Position numbers and translations under genes: made by a program
From: Pedobacter ginsenosidimutans
Lineage (GTDB): Bacteria > Bacteroidota > Bacteroidia > Sphingobacteriales > Sphingobacteriaceae
Assembly (NCBI RefSeq): GCF_001442625.1
Contig: NZ_LMZQ01000021.1
Coordinates: forward strand, 1 to 52,184
Direction of reading: 5' to 3'
Length of the DNA stretch: 52,184 bases
Part shown: piece by piece, positions 18,482-27,702 of the stretch
How the letters are laid out: each line of letters begins with the position of its first letter
How positions within the stretch are numbered: position 1 is the first letter of the stretch
Notes under the pieces: model-generated
Told to the model about the DNA's origin: nothing
What the model saw: the letters and a program-made list of their open reading frames with translations, nothing else
Database searches by the model: none

Positions 18482-19825
18482 ATGAAACTGAATCGCTTAA
18501 AAAAAATAATTACCCTAAATATCCTGGTAGCCTCTACAATTGCCGTACAAGCACAAACGGCCAAGTATGTTGTTTTGGTTAGTATTGATGGATTTCGCCC
18601 CGATTTTTATCTGGACAAAAGCTGGCCCACTCCAAATCTTCAGCAGCTGGTAGCAAGCGGGTCTTATGCCAAGGGTGTACGCTGTATTTTCCCAAGTGTT
18701 ACTTACCCCTCTCACACAACTTTGATTACTGGCACCTTCCCTGCTAAACATGGCATTACTTATAACACCATGCCAAATGAGGAGAACAAATATGAATGGA
18801 CTACCGATGCCAAAAAAATTAAAGCAGAAACACTTTGGCAGGCTGCCAGAAAAAAAGGGTTAAAATCTGCATCTGTTTCCTGGCCTATCTCTGTTGGCGC
18901 AGAGGTAGACTATAATTTACCTGAAATTTGGTCAGAAACCAATATGGCCGATCGGAAGAGCGCAATCTCCGCACTGGCAACACCAAAAGGCTTGTTGGAA
19001 GAGATGGAAAAATATGCCATCGGGGATGTGGATATGGAAGATTTAAACCTGAGCTCTTTGGCTATGGATGAAAATAACAGCCGCATGGCTGCCTACATCC
19101 TGCGAAAATACAAGCCAAATCTGTTAAGTATACATATTGCAGGCGTTGATGGCGCAGAACATAAGGATGGAAGATCCGGTGATGGAGTGAGTAAAGCGGT
19201 TGCCTCGGCTGATCATGCAGTAATGAACTTAATGGATGCGATTAAAAAAGCTGGAATGCAAGATAGCACGACCATCATCATCACTGGCGATCATGGTTTT
19301 GTTAACGTAGAAAAAACACTGTCTCCTAATGTTTGGTTAACCGAAATGGGTGTTGACAGTAAAGTGGGGAAAGAAGAACCTATGGCTAAGTTCCAATCCG
19401 CAGGAGGCTCAGCTTTTTTTCATCTTAAAAACAGTAAAGACCTAACTTTGCTTAAAAAAGTCCGCCAGAAATTAGCTGATTTACCTGCAGAATACAAGCA
19501 GATGTTTCGGATTGTGGAGCGTGATGAGCTTACTAAAATCGGAGCGGATCCACATGCTAGTTTCGCATTGGCTGCAGCCAATGGTGTGTATATTCAGGAT
19601 GCCACTACAGGTCCGGTTTCAGTACCTAAAAAAGGCGGTGCACACGGTTATTTCCCAGATAGCCCGGAAATACGTACCGGTTTTATTATCGCCGGAGCGG
19701 GAGTAAAAAATGGAGTTATTCTGGAATCCATTAACCTGGAAGACGTGGCACCGACTGTTGCCAGAGTACTTGGTTTTTCCTTAACTAATCCTGATGGGAA
19801 AGCAGTAACACAATTTCTAAAATAG
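18482..19825 (+). CDS. Secreted NPP-type phosphodiesterase (alkaline phosphatase superfamily)
   Basis: A 447-residue protein with a signal peptide cut after about residue 25 (VASTIAVQAQ). Motifs of the nucleotide pyrophosphatase/phosphodiesterase family are complete: SIDGFRPDF with metal ligand Asp36, FPSVTYPSHTTLITG with the nucleophile Thr74, IHIAGVDGAEHKDG (Asp, His), ITGDHGF (Asp-His) and GGAHGYFPDS (His). These six Asp/His ligands normally hold two zinc ions. The family cleaves phosphodiester or pyrophosphate bonds of nucleotides, lipids or choline phosphates; the substrate cannot be read here. It is the last gene of the plus-strand operon (8 nt after SusD) and is followed by a terminator. 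A periplasmic or surface location is likely. Confidence 0.93.
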   Translation: MKLNRLKKIITLNILVASTIAVQAQTAKYVVLVSIDGFRPDFYLDKSWPTPNLQQLVASGSYAKGVRCIFPSVTYPSHTTLITGTFPAKHGITYNTMPNEENKYEWTTDAKKIKAETLWQAARKKGLKSASVSWPISVGAEVDYNLPEIWSETNMADRKSAISALATPKGLLEEMEKYAIGDVDMEDLNLSSLAMDENNSRMAAYILRKYKPNLLSIHIAGVDGAEHKDGRSGDGVSKAVASADHAVMNLMDAIKKAGMQDSTTIIITGDHGFVNVEKTLSPNVWLTEMGVDSKVGKEEPMAKFQSAGGSAFFHLKNSKDLTLLKKVRQKLADLPAEYKQMFRIVERDELTKIGADPHASFALAAANGVYIQDATTGPVSVPKKGGAHGYFPDSPEIRTGFIIAGAGVKNGVILESINLEDVAPTVARVLGFSLTNPDGKAVTQFLK

Positions 19826-19844
19826 CATTGCCTTGAAATCTGTC

Positions 19845-19878
19845 AAAAGCCCCATTCATAATGCATTGGGGCTTTTTT
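19845..19878 (+). terminator. Intrinsic terminator of the sigma-SusCD-phosphodiesterase operon
   Basis: A perfect 10-bp stem, AAAAGCCCCA (19845-19854) with TGGGGCTTTT (19867-19876), loop of 12 nt, running into six T. It lies 20 nt after the stop of the NPP gene. The A run on the other side could let it act weakly in the reverse direction too. Confidence 0.85.
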
Positions 19879-20336
19879 GATTGCCAACAGAAAGGATTTT
19901 TAGCCCGCTTTAGTATACTGGCCCAAATCACATATATAAACTTTACAGGAAATAATTTCCCCGGTAATTTGCATTTGTTTTCCATGTACCTTTATAAAAA
20001 ACTTAATGAAAAACGCTAGTATTAAAATAACATTGATCACCCTTTCCCTGCCTGGTTCCTGCAGAAAAAGTAAAGACACAACACCCGGTTTATAGAAACG
20101 AAAACCAATTTTGCCACCCACAAACCAGCATCATTCTCTGCAATAAAAAACGCTAAGTATTTAGTACAATTAAGTTTAATTACATGTGCAAATATCTTGG
20201 GCTTAAAATTTGTCTTAGCCGATCCCCATTAATCAGATCATCATTAATAACGGCTACAGATATAAAAAATCACCACTGGAAATCATATTTTACAATTTAA
20301 CTTCCAATGATGATTAAATCACCCTATAAATCAAGC
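19879..20336. other. Gap between two convergent operons
   Basis: 458 AT-rich bases between the two convergent phosphodiesterase genes. Short open frames occur on both strands but none has a start context or composition like the neighbours. I found no strong hairpin that would end the minus-strand GDPD transcript. Confidence 0.5.
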
Positions 20337-21236
20337 CTAATTATGGAGTTTTTTAGTCTTAAGGTATTCGATAAGTTCTTTTGGGCGATCCGTTTGAATC
20401 AGGTTTGCCTTATGGCTAACCAGCCAGCCCCAGCTTTCATCCTTCTTATTTTCTTCCACCGCCATATCATCATCATGCCCACCATTTTGTTCCGGCCATA
20501 AACTATTGATCCAGAGGCCGTAACTTGCCCTTAAATTTCCAAGATGGGTTAATATTGATAAGGTATCGCTACTGAAATTGGCCTGAATAATTGTTTGTTT
20601 ATGTGGCTGGTAACTTTCAATAATCTGAGCCGCATCTGTTCTTTTCATATCCACTATTGGCATTAGGATAATGTCATCGTCAATCTTGCCCTGCTCCTGC
20701 TCAATTATTGTTAAGGGCGTACTTCCCTTTACATTAATAATTGCCTGCCCGATCATTCCATGTTCACGCAGTTCTTTGACCACCTGCGGAAAATAATCAT
20801 ATCCTTTATCTACATCTATAATGATCTTATCTTTTGCAATGGCTAGTACCTCCGTAAAGGTAGGGATCCTGTGTTTAGTCGGATGCCCTGAACCTGAGCG
20901 TAAGAAAAATGTTTTTAATTCGGATAAAGTATAGTCTGAAACATTTCCTTTACCGGTGGTAGTTCTATCAATGGTTTGATCGTGCATAACCACAAGATAT
21001 CCGTCCTTTGTTTTCTTCAGATCCAGCTCCATAATATCTACTCCCATAACAATACAGTTTTTAAGGGCCTGAATGGAATTCTCCGGTGTATTTCGCCAAT
21101 CGCCACGATGGGCGGTAACCAGGACATCTTTACTTTTTGGATCAAAAACATTTTTGAGGCTTACCTCAGGTTTCGGTTGAGCAAATCCGCTAAAGGTGAT
21201 AAGTACTACAAATAGCGATAGAATAATTGTTTTCAT
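20337..21236 (-). CDS. Secreted glycerophosphodiester phosphodiesterase (GDPD)
   Basis: A 299-residue protein with a signal peptide (IILSLFVVLITFSGFAQ). GDPD motifs are intact: AHRGDWRNTPENS with His43, Arg44 and Glu52; IMELDLKKTKDG with Glu70 and Asp72; VVMHDQTIDRTT with His85 as general acid/base; then KIIIDVDKGYDY in mid-protein and the late WINSLWPEQNGGHDDD, which may bind the phosphate or metal region. The family hydrolyses glycerophosphodiesters to sn-glycerol 3-phosphate and an alcohol using Ca or Mg. It is the last gene of the minus-strand ECF/FecR/SusCD operon, 29 nt after SusD, and probably works in the periplasm or at the surface on the imported ligand. Confidence 0.93.
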   Translation of the reverse strand: MKTIILSLFVVLITFSGFAQPKPEVSLKNVFDPKSKDVLVTAHRGDWRNTPENSIQALKNCIVMGVDIMELDLKKTKDGYLVVMHDQTIDRTTTGKGNVSDYTLSELKTFFLRSGSGHPTKHRIPTFTEVLAIAKDKIIIDVDKGYDYFPQVVKELREHGMIGQAIINVKGSTPLTIIEQEQGKIDDDIILMPIVDMKRTDAAQIIESYQPHKQTIIQANFSSDTLSILTHLGNLRASYGLWINSLWPEQNGGHDDDMAVEENKKDESWGWLVSHKANLIQTDRPKELIEYLKTKKLHN

Positions 21237-21265
21237 TTTGTATTTTATTTGGAGATATGTTATGA

Positions 21266-22675
21266 TTATGGATTTTGTTTGATAGCCGGATCTGTATCGA
21301 TCTGGTCCTGTGGGATTGGCTGAAGCAGATCGCGGTCCGTAATCCTGGTTGTGATGTTCTGTGAAGAAAACCAGGCATTCATCACAGAAACTGCTGTACC
21401 TGTTCTCAATAAATCAAACCAACGGTGGCCTTCACCGATCAGTTCCAATCTTCTCTCAAAAGAAATCGCAGCCCTCACATCAACCTGACTTTGTTGCCCG
21501 GCATCGGTCAGACCTGCCCGCTTTCTTACCATATTCAGATAGATTTTTGCTGGTTCCGGATTCCCCAGTTCATTTTCATCTTCTGCTAGCATCAGCAGTA
21601 CATCAGCATAACGCAAAACAACAAAGTTACTTCCGCCATCTACAGGTGTTGTAGTAGAGGCTTTCAACTTGGTAGAAAATGGTGTTCCCGCAGCGGTAAT
21701 CCCAACATAGGCTGTTTTACGCTTATCTGTACTGCTGTACAATTGATAGAAACTTTTGGTCGGCAGATTATGACCTTTAGCACCACTGATTGTACCCGAA
21801 GGGCTAAACTGCTGATAAGCCGAACTGCCTTCACTGTTACCGTTTATTCCAGATGCAAACTGAACGGCAAAAATGATTTCGTTGTTGTTTTTGTTACTCA
21901 GTGCAAAAATATCTGCAGGCTCACTGAGCAATTGGTGCCTGCCAGAGGCCACGACATCAGCCAATACAGCTTTGCTTTCTGCAAACCTGCCTAAGGTTAG
22001 GTATACTTTCCCCAATAATGATTGGGCCGCTGTTTTTACTACTTTGCCCGGTGTAGCGGTAGTTACGGGCAATTCCTGTATGGCACTGTTCAGGTCCGAG
22101 ACGATCTGTGTATATACTGCATCTTTATTATTGCGCCCCTGTCCAAAAAACTCGTTGGGATTGGTTGTTTCCTTTATCACCAGCGGCACATCGCCAAATA
22201 CCCTAACCATATTGAAATAAAGTAACGCGCGGATGAAATGCATTTCTCCTTTTCTGGCCTGCTTTACCGTTGAAGCGGTATAGGAAATGGCATCAATTCT
22301 ATTAAGCACTGTATTGGCACGCTGGATGCCCTGGTAAGAATTCTTCCATAAATCCGAAAGCATACCATTGGATGCAACAGTAGTAAACTGATCGAGCTGT
22401 CCATACATCCCACCATCGTTTGCGGGTACCTCATCAAATGTATTATCTGATGGAATTTCCCCGATTGCAGGAAGATAAAGCCCGTAAAGTCCGTTTAACT
22501 GTAAAGTACCATAAACGGCATTAACATATTCTTCTACTTCAGTTTCAGTGGTGAGAAAATTAGCCAGAGATTTAGAAGTAATGGGCTGCTGGTCCAGTTC
22601 TTTAGTACAGGATGCTAAAACGAAAAGACAAAATAGGCCTCCTGTGATAAGCATTTTATTGATTATTTTTTTCAT
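21266..22675 (-). CDS. SusD/RagB-family surface lipoprotein
   Basis: 469 residues from the ATG at 22675 (MKKIINKMLITGG); an ATG 21 nt upstream is possible but crowds the SusC stop. Lipobox LASC (Cys23) is followed by TKELDQQP, typical for mature SusD proteins. Helical repeats (RKGEMHFIRALLYFNMVRVF, with GDVPLV after it) and the C-terminal block FERRLELIGEGHRWFDLLRTG, then QPIPQDQI, are classic SusD signatures. Partner of the SusC at 22701-25883. It is expected to bind a phosphodiester-type ligand given the GDPD gene next door, which is inference. Confidence 0.94.
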   Translation of the reverse strand: MKKIINKMLITGGLFCLFVLASCTKELDQQPITSKSLANFLTTETEVEEYVNAVYGTLQLNGLYGLYLPAIGEIPSDNTFDEVPANDGGMYGQLDQFTTVASNGMLSDLWKNSYQGIQRANTVLNRIDAISYTASTVKQARKGEMHFIRALLYFNMVRVFGDVPLVIKETTNPNEFFGQGRNNKDAVYTQIVSDLNSAIQELPVTTATPGKVVKTAAQSLLGKVYLTLGRFAESKAVLADVVASGRHQLLSEPADIFALSNKNNNEIIFAVQFASGINGNSEGSSAYQQFSPSGTISGAKGHNLPTKSFYQLYSSTDKRKTAYVGITAAGTPFSTKLKASTTTPVDGGSNFVVLRYADVLLMLAEDENELGNPEPAKIYLNMVRKRAGLTDAGQQSQVDVRAAISFERRLELIGEGHRWFDLLRTGTAVSVMNAWFSSQNITTRITDRDLLQPIPQDQIDTDPAIKQNP

Positions 22676-22700
22676 GTGATTGATCGTTTTATACAATACG

Positions 22701-25700
22701 TTAAAAAGTTAGGTTAAACCCGGCAACAAAAGATCTGGCTACGGGATAGTTCGAATAGGAATATCCGGAGGTGAGTACATTGTCACTTGTTGCATCTGGA
22801 TTAAAGCCACGGAAATCGGTGATGGTAAGCAGGTTATTGCCCGTTATATATACGCTTGCCCTGGATACTTTTAATTTCGACAATAAACCAGAAGAAAAAT
22901 TATAGGTGAGCTGAGCATTACGCAAACGCAGGTAATCTGCTTTCTGGAAGAAAACACTCGAAGCATTGGTATTTAACCTGTTGGCCGAGTAGTTGGTATT
23001 GGACTGTGCCAGAAACCCGCTGGGATTGTTCACTGGGTGATATCTATTTTCATAATAATAAGTGTCGGCCATCGAGAATCCTTCACCTGATTCCATATTG
23101 ACCAACCCGTTATCGTAGATTTTTCTGCCCCAGATCCCGTTTATGGAAAAACTAAGCTCGAAGCTTTTATATGTAAAACTGCTATTGAACCCATAGGTAA
23201 CCTTTGGCGCATAGGTACCAAAGCCCATCCTATCATCGGGCGTTATTTTTCCATCATTGTTTACATCCTGCACAATATAATCGCCCAGCAAGGTTCCTGT
23301 AATATGTGGACTGCTGTCAATCTCATTCTGGTTTTTGTACACCCCAGTTACGTTATAACCATAAAGTTCGGCAATTGGCCCTCCTACTTTAGTCCTAAAT
23401 GCGCTATTGGTCCCAGTAACAATCTGGTTCTGCCCTGGTCCAAGTTCGAGAACCTTATTTTTATTGGTAGCAATGTTGGCACCAAAATTCCAGTTTAAAG
23501 GGCCAAGTTTAATGCTTGTACCGGAGAGCTCAAGTTCAAAACCTTTATTGCTGGCCCTACCCACATTTTGCAAAGCGCTATCGTAACCAGATTGCGCTGG
23601 CACAGGGACCTGAAGTAAAAGATCCGAAGTAACCATCGAATAATAATTGGCAGAAAGGTTCAGTTTTTTAAATAACCCCAGATCAAATCCAACATTATAA
23701 GAGGTTTTTGTTTCCCACGAAAGTGTGCTATTGGCAGGATTAACTGCTGCAAAGCCGGGAAGAAGCGTAGATCCGCTTACATAGCTTAAAGGATTTGCCA
23801 GTGCATAAGAACTGTAATTACCGATCTGGTTATTTCCTGCTTTACCGTATGTTGCCCTAAACTTTAATAGATCAATCCAGTCCATCTTCGGAAAGAAATC
23901 TTCTCTGCTCGCTATCCATCCCACGGTTACAGATGGAAAATTACCCCATTTGGCATCCTGGCCAAACCTCGAAGAACCATCTCTTCTAACCGCAGCTGAG
24001 AACAGATATCTGTTTGCATAGGCATACTGTAACCTTGCCAGATAAGAAAGCTGTGTCCATATGTACCTTACCGGAACGACCGAAAATGAAGATGCCCCGG
24101 CAATGTTATCGATATTATTATCAGGAATACCAGTCCCCGAAACCAAGGTGCTGTTACCGGATTCTTTTTGAAAGGTTGTTCCTGCCAAAATATTGATATC
24201 GTGTTTACCAAAGGTCTTTTCAAAAGTGAGGGTATTTTCCCAAAGGTAATTGATTACAGAACCCTTTGTTTCGCTGGCCCTTGCAGGTTTTGGTGCAGCC
24301 GTACGGTATTCGCCAACATCAGATGGAGTAAAAAAGTCGATAAAATTACTGCTATAGTCACCTCCCAAAAGTGATTTAAACGTAAGCCCCTCCAGGGGCT
24401 TAAAATTTACATATGCATTTCCAAAAGTCCTGAACAGGTTTCTGTTGTATTTCGTTTTTTCCATTATTGCAACAGGGTTTTCACCCAAAGCGCCGTCTTC
24501 TGCAGTATTGGCTACAATCTGCTGGCTTATGGCTAAAGACCCATCGGCATTACGCGCTGGAAAGAAAGGATACATGATCAGTGCGGCCCCTATTGCATCG
24601 CTGCTCCTGCTTGCATCATTCTGAAAAAACTTCTGTTGATTATAACTTGGATTGATACTTAAACCTACGTCGAATGACCTGGATATTTTGGAATCAAATT
24701 TAAACGACATGCTATAGCGCTTCAGGCCAGTCTCAATCACAATCCCGTCCTGATCAAAATAATTACCGGAAAAATAATATTTAGATTTCTCATTTCCTCC
24801 GGAAAGGGCAACGTTATAACTGCTTATTGGTGCCGTACGGAAAATTTCATTCAGCCAATCTGTATTCGTCAAGCCAGACTGATTGTTCAGATAAGGCTGT
24901 ATGTAATTCAACCTTAAGTCTCTTTTATTGGCCCCTTTAGAAACCCTGGTGGCATAGTCGTCTGCAATATTTCTGGTCAAAGGATTCCTCGACACATAAC
25001 CCCAGTCGCGGGCTTCGGTATTCAGCTGAGCGAATTGATAACCATCTACAAGTTCCACCCTGTCAGCACGCACTTGAGCACCGGTATAAAAGTCGAATGA
25101 AACCGTATTTTTATCAGAACGGCCGTTTTTGGTGGTAATCAGGATCACACCGTTGGCCGCCCTTGAACCATAAATGGCAGCAGAGGCCGGATCTTTTAGA
25201 ATATCAATGGTTTCAATATCCTGAGGATTAACGGTATTTAGCGAGCTTCCTTCTGAAAGCGGAAAGCCATCCACAACAACTAAAGGACTTACGCCTGCAG
25301 TAAGTGTACCGATACCTCGGATCACAATCTGCGGATCCGTGCCTGGTTGTGCAGAGGCATCATTGATCACCACACCCGCTGCTTTTCCTGCTAGTTGCTG
25401 CGCAAAATTACTTCCGGAATATTTATTCAGTTCTTCTGATTTGACCTGAGAAATGGCTCCGGTAATCTTGGTTTTCTTCTGACTGCCATAACCAACAACA
25501 ACTACATCATTTAAGCCCGATGAGCTGGTTTCCATGCGGATAAGGATAGAATTATTGATCCCAGGATTGATTAAAAACCCTGTAGACGTTTTCTTTTCGT
25601 AACCGATGTAGTTGAAAGAAAAATCATATCTGTTTCCGATTTTCAAATTATTGAAAACAAAGATTCCTTTAGGGTCTGTAAAGGTACTTTCCTGTTTTTT

Positions 25701-25883
25701 AGTCACTGGGTCTACCATTATTACCGATACACCGGGAAGTATTGCTCCTTTTTCATCAACTACGGTTCCCCTGACAGAAGTTACCTGCTGTGCCTGTACA
25801 GCAAAGGTAATCATGGTCAGTAGCGCTAATGCTGTCAAGCATTTTAATTTTCTGATTGTCTTTTTAAGTGTGTTTGTTTGCAT
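22701..25883 (-). CDS. SusC/RagA-family TonB-dependent receptor, without STN
   Basis: A 1060-residue receptor: signal peptide (CLTALALLTMITFAVQAQ), carboxypeptidase-D-like domain at about 35-115 (VRGTVVDEKGAILPGVSVIM), linker GLNDVVVVGYGSQKK, plug (IVIRGIGTLTAGVSPLVVVD, ILKDPASAAIYGSRAANGV) and a barrel ending in VAGFNLTF with terminal Phe. Unlike the receptors at 6047 and 13845 it has no STN domain between signal peptide and carboxypeptidase domain, although an ECF sigma/FecR pair lies just upstream in the same orientation. It should import the ligand delivered by the SusD protein encoded next. Confidence 0.95.
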   Translation of the reverse strand: MQTNTLKKTIRKLKCLTALALLTMITFAVQAQQVTSVRGTVVDEKGAILPGVSVIMVDPVTKKQESTFTDPKGIFVFNNLKIGNRYDFSFNYIGYEKKTSTGFLINPGINNSILIRMETSSSGLNDVVVVGYGSQKKTKITGAISQVKSEELNKYSGSNFAQQLAGKAAGVVINDASAQPGTDPQIVIRGIGTLTAGVSPLVVVDGFPLSEGSSLNTVNPQDIETIDILKDPASAAIYGSRAANGVILITTKNGRSDKNTVSFDFYTGAQVRADRVELVDGYQFAQLNTEARDWGYVSRNPLTRNIADDYATRVSKGANKRDLRLNYIQPYLNNQSGLTNTDWLNEIFRTAPISSYNVALSGGNEKSKYYFSGNYFDQDGIVIETGLKRYSMSFKFDSKISRSFDVGLSINPSYNQQKFFQNDASRSSDAIGAALIMYPFFPARNADGSLAISQQIVANTAEDGALGENPVAIMEKTKYNRNLFRTFGNAYVNFKPLEGLTFKSLLGGDYSSNFIDFFTPSDVGEYRTAAPKPARASETKGSVINYLWENTLTFEKTFGKHDINILAGTTFQKESGNSTLVSGTGIPDNNIDNIAGASSFSVVPVRYIWTQLSYLARLQYAYANRYLFSAAVRRDGSSRFGQDAKWGNFPSVTVGWIASREDFFPKMDWIDLLKFRATYGKAGNNQIGNYSSYALANPLSYVSGSTLLPGFAAVNPANSTLSWETKTSYNVGFDLGLFKKLNLSANYYSMVTSDLLLQVPVPAQSGYDSALQNVGRASNKGFELELSGTSIKLGPLNWNFGANIATNKNKVLELGPGQNQIVTGTNSAFRTKVGGPIAELYGYNVTGVYKNQNEIDSSPHITGTLLGDYIVQDVNNDGKITPDDRMGFGTYAPKVTYGFNSSFTYKSFELSFSINGIWGRKIYDNGLVNMESGEGFSMADTYYYENRYHPVNNPSGFLAQSNTNYSANRLNTNASSVFFQKADYLRLRNAQLTYNFSSGLLSKLKVSRASVYITGNNLLTITDFRGFNPDATSDNVLTSGYSYSNYPVARSFVAGFNLTF

Positions 25884-25917
25884 GATGGGATTAAAAAATT
25901 AAGCAATAGTGTTCCAT

Positions 25918-25954
25918 TATCCTGTTTTCAGGATATCCATTTTGGCTAAACCAA
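25918..25954 (-). promoter_or_regulatory. Two small hairpins between FecR and SusC genes
   Basis: A perfect 7-bp repeat, TATCCTG (25918-25924) with CAGGATA (25929-25935), loop of 4 nt, and a 4-bp one, TTGG (25942-25945) with CCAA (25951-25954). Both would be in the SusC leader. This repeats the arrangement seen at the other two FecR-receptor junctions, with unrelated sequence. Confidence 0.4.
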
Positions 25955-25964
25955 GGGTTAAAAG

Positions 25965-27035
25965 TTATTTTTGTTTGCTGATGATAATGCTGTTAGCGGC
26001 CAGTTTAAAAGTTAATCCGTTCATATTACAGATGGCGGGCAATATCCCGTTCAATTTTTCTGTAGCGCCGAAAGTTCCGGTAAAGTATAATTTTTGCAGT
26101 TCGGCCTCTTCGATCCCCTCATACCCAACCTCAACGTGATAGCGTTTTGATACACTGCTGAATACCCTACTCAAAGGCGCTTCATTAAACACAAGTGCTT
26201 CCTTTAAAGGTATTTTGGCAATTGACTGGGGCTTTACCGGTTTTGCGGGGTTCTCAAAATTAATAACCACCTTTTCTTTCCGTTTTGTATTGATCGATAA
26301 CTGCTGACCGGGGAGTAAATAAACATCTTTCATAGCCATAGCACTTTCAGCAGTGGTTCTAACAACAACCTTTCCTTCCTGCAATTTCACCGTAACCCGG
26401 TCCTCCTTATTGGTATTGACTGTAAACTCGGTACCAAGCGCGGTAGTAGTAAAGCCATTTGCACTTACAATAAATGGGTGATGTTTATCTTTGGCTACCT
26501 TGAAAGTGGCCTCTCCTTTCATGCTGATGTTCCTGCTTTTACGGTCGAAAGGCTCATAGTAGCTTAACGAACTACCTGGTTGCAAAATTACCCTAGATCC
26601 GTCAGAAAGATTGATCAGTATTGCACTATTGCCCGAATTATATGGCTGCTTTAATATTTCTTCTTTGAACTTTGGAATATTATCTGCAGATTCCTGCTTC
26701 CGTTCGGTGCCATCACGATAGATGTAAAATATTGCACCTAAAACCACAATTAATATAGCGGCAACCAGTTTTATCCAGTTATAGAGCGGAAGTATTTTCG
26801 CTTTTGGCTGAATTTCCTGATTATCCATCCGGACATGAAGTTTTGATAAAAGATCTTGAAAACGTTTTTCTGTAATTTTTTCTTCCCCCAAAGGAAGTCT
26901 TTTTACATAATCGTCGCGTAAAATAGTTTTCAGGTCAGCAGGCCGTTCGTTAATCAGCTCAAAAAGTTTCTCTTGCTCGCCCGGACTGATCTTTTTTGAC
27001 CAGAATTTATCTATTAGTTCCTTTATTTCATTCAT
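25965..27035 (-). CDS. FecR-family anti-sigma factor
   Basis: A 356-residue protein. Cytoplasmic part residues 1-86 (FWSKKISPGEQEKLFELINE), transmembrane helix about 87-107 (WIKLVAAILIVVLGAIFYIY), FecR domain about 140-245 (LINLSDGSRVILQPGSSLSY, ISMKGEATFKV) and DUF4974-like domain about 280-354 (ALVFNEAPLSRVFSSVSKRY). It pairs with the sigma factor at 27115-27702, 79 nt upstream, and with the SusC 81 nt downstream. Because that SusC lacks an STN domain, how this anti-sigma factor receives its signal is unclear. Confidence 0.92.
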   Translation of the reverse strand: MNEIKELIDKFWSKKISPGEQEKLFELINERPADLKTILRDDYVKRLPLGEEKITEKRFQDLLSKLHVRMDNQEIQPKAKILPLYNWIKLVAAILIVVLGAIFYIYRDGTERKQESADNIPKFKEEILKQPYNSGNSAILINLSDGSRVILQPGSSLSYYEPFDRKSRNISMKGEATFKVAKDKHHPFIVSANGFTTTALGTEFTVNTNKEDRVTVKLQEGKVVVRTTAESAMAMKDVYLLPGQQLSINTKRKEKVVINFENPAKPVKPQSIAKIPLKEALVFNEAPLSRVFSSVSKRYHVEVGYEGIEEAELQKLYFTGTFGATEKLNGILPAICNMNGLTFKLAANSIIISKQK

Positions 27036-27114
27036 CTGCTTATAAATACGCTCAGGTGTGAAATTTGGGGGTGCCGGTCTATGTTATCAAAACATTAAAT
27101 TACCATTAATAAAA

Positions 27115-27702
27115 TCAGAGGTTTATCAGCATCACCAAAATTGAAATACTGATTACCCCACCGGAAGGGTTCCTGGAAACGATATATTCCTTTATAAAGT
27201 ATTTGGACTGCTTTAGATAGTCTTTTACAGATTCAATAGAAAGCCCTAAAATCTGTGCTGTTTCCTTTTGAGATTTCCCTTCAAACCTGCACAGCCTGAA
27301 TACCTTTTGCTTTTGGGGGGAAAGTGCGTTTATCGCTTCTTCGAGCATATTGAGTTCTGCCTCCACAAGGCGTTTATCAGGGAATATTTCTTCGGCAACA
27401 GAATAAAAAGGATCATAGCTACCGACATACTGAATAGCCTGTTTTACTTTTTTTCTTAAGGAAGAGATTGATTTATTATAACTCACCACAAATAGCCATG
27501 CAGATACCGGTTGTTCGGGATCGAGTTTGGCCCTGTTTTCCCAAAGTGCAAAAAAAACATCCTGAAGAATGTCCTCTGCAATAGAATGATCTTTTATAAG
27601 TTTAAAAATATTGGCATATACAACCTTATGATACTGCGTGTAGATCTGATCAAAAGTTGCCCTATCTTGCAACGGATCATTATGAAATTGGTGCTTTACC
27701 AT
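27115..27702 (-). CDS. ECF RNA polymerase sigma factor
   Basis: A 195-residue ECF sigma factor. Region 2 lies at about 20-85 (YTQYHKVVYANIFKLIKDHS, DILQDVFFALWENR) and region 4 at about 125-180 (ALSPQKQKVFRLCRFEGKSQ followed by LGLSIESVKDYL). The C-terminus is a short hydrophobic tail (VISISILVMLINL). It is the first gene of the minus-strand FecR-SusC-SusD-GDPD operon. A TAnnTTTG box stands 55 nt upstream of the ATG. Confidence 0.92.
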   Translation of the reverse strand: MVKHQFHNDPLQDRATFDQIYTQYHKVVYANIFKLIKDHSIAEDILQDVFFALWENRAKLDPEQPVSAWLFVVSYNKSISSLRKKVKQAIQYVGSYDPFYSVAEEIFPDKRLVEAELNMLEEAINALSPQKQKVFRLCRFEGKSQKETAQILGLSIESVKDYLKQSKYFIKEYIVSRNPSGGVISISILVMLINL

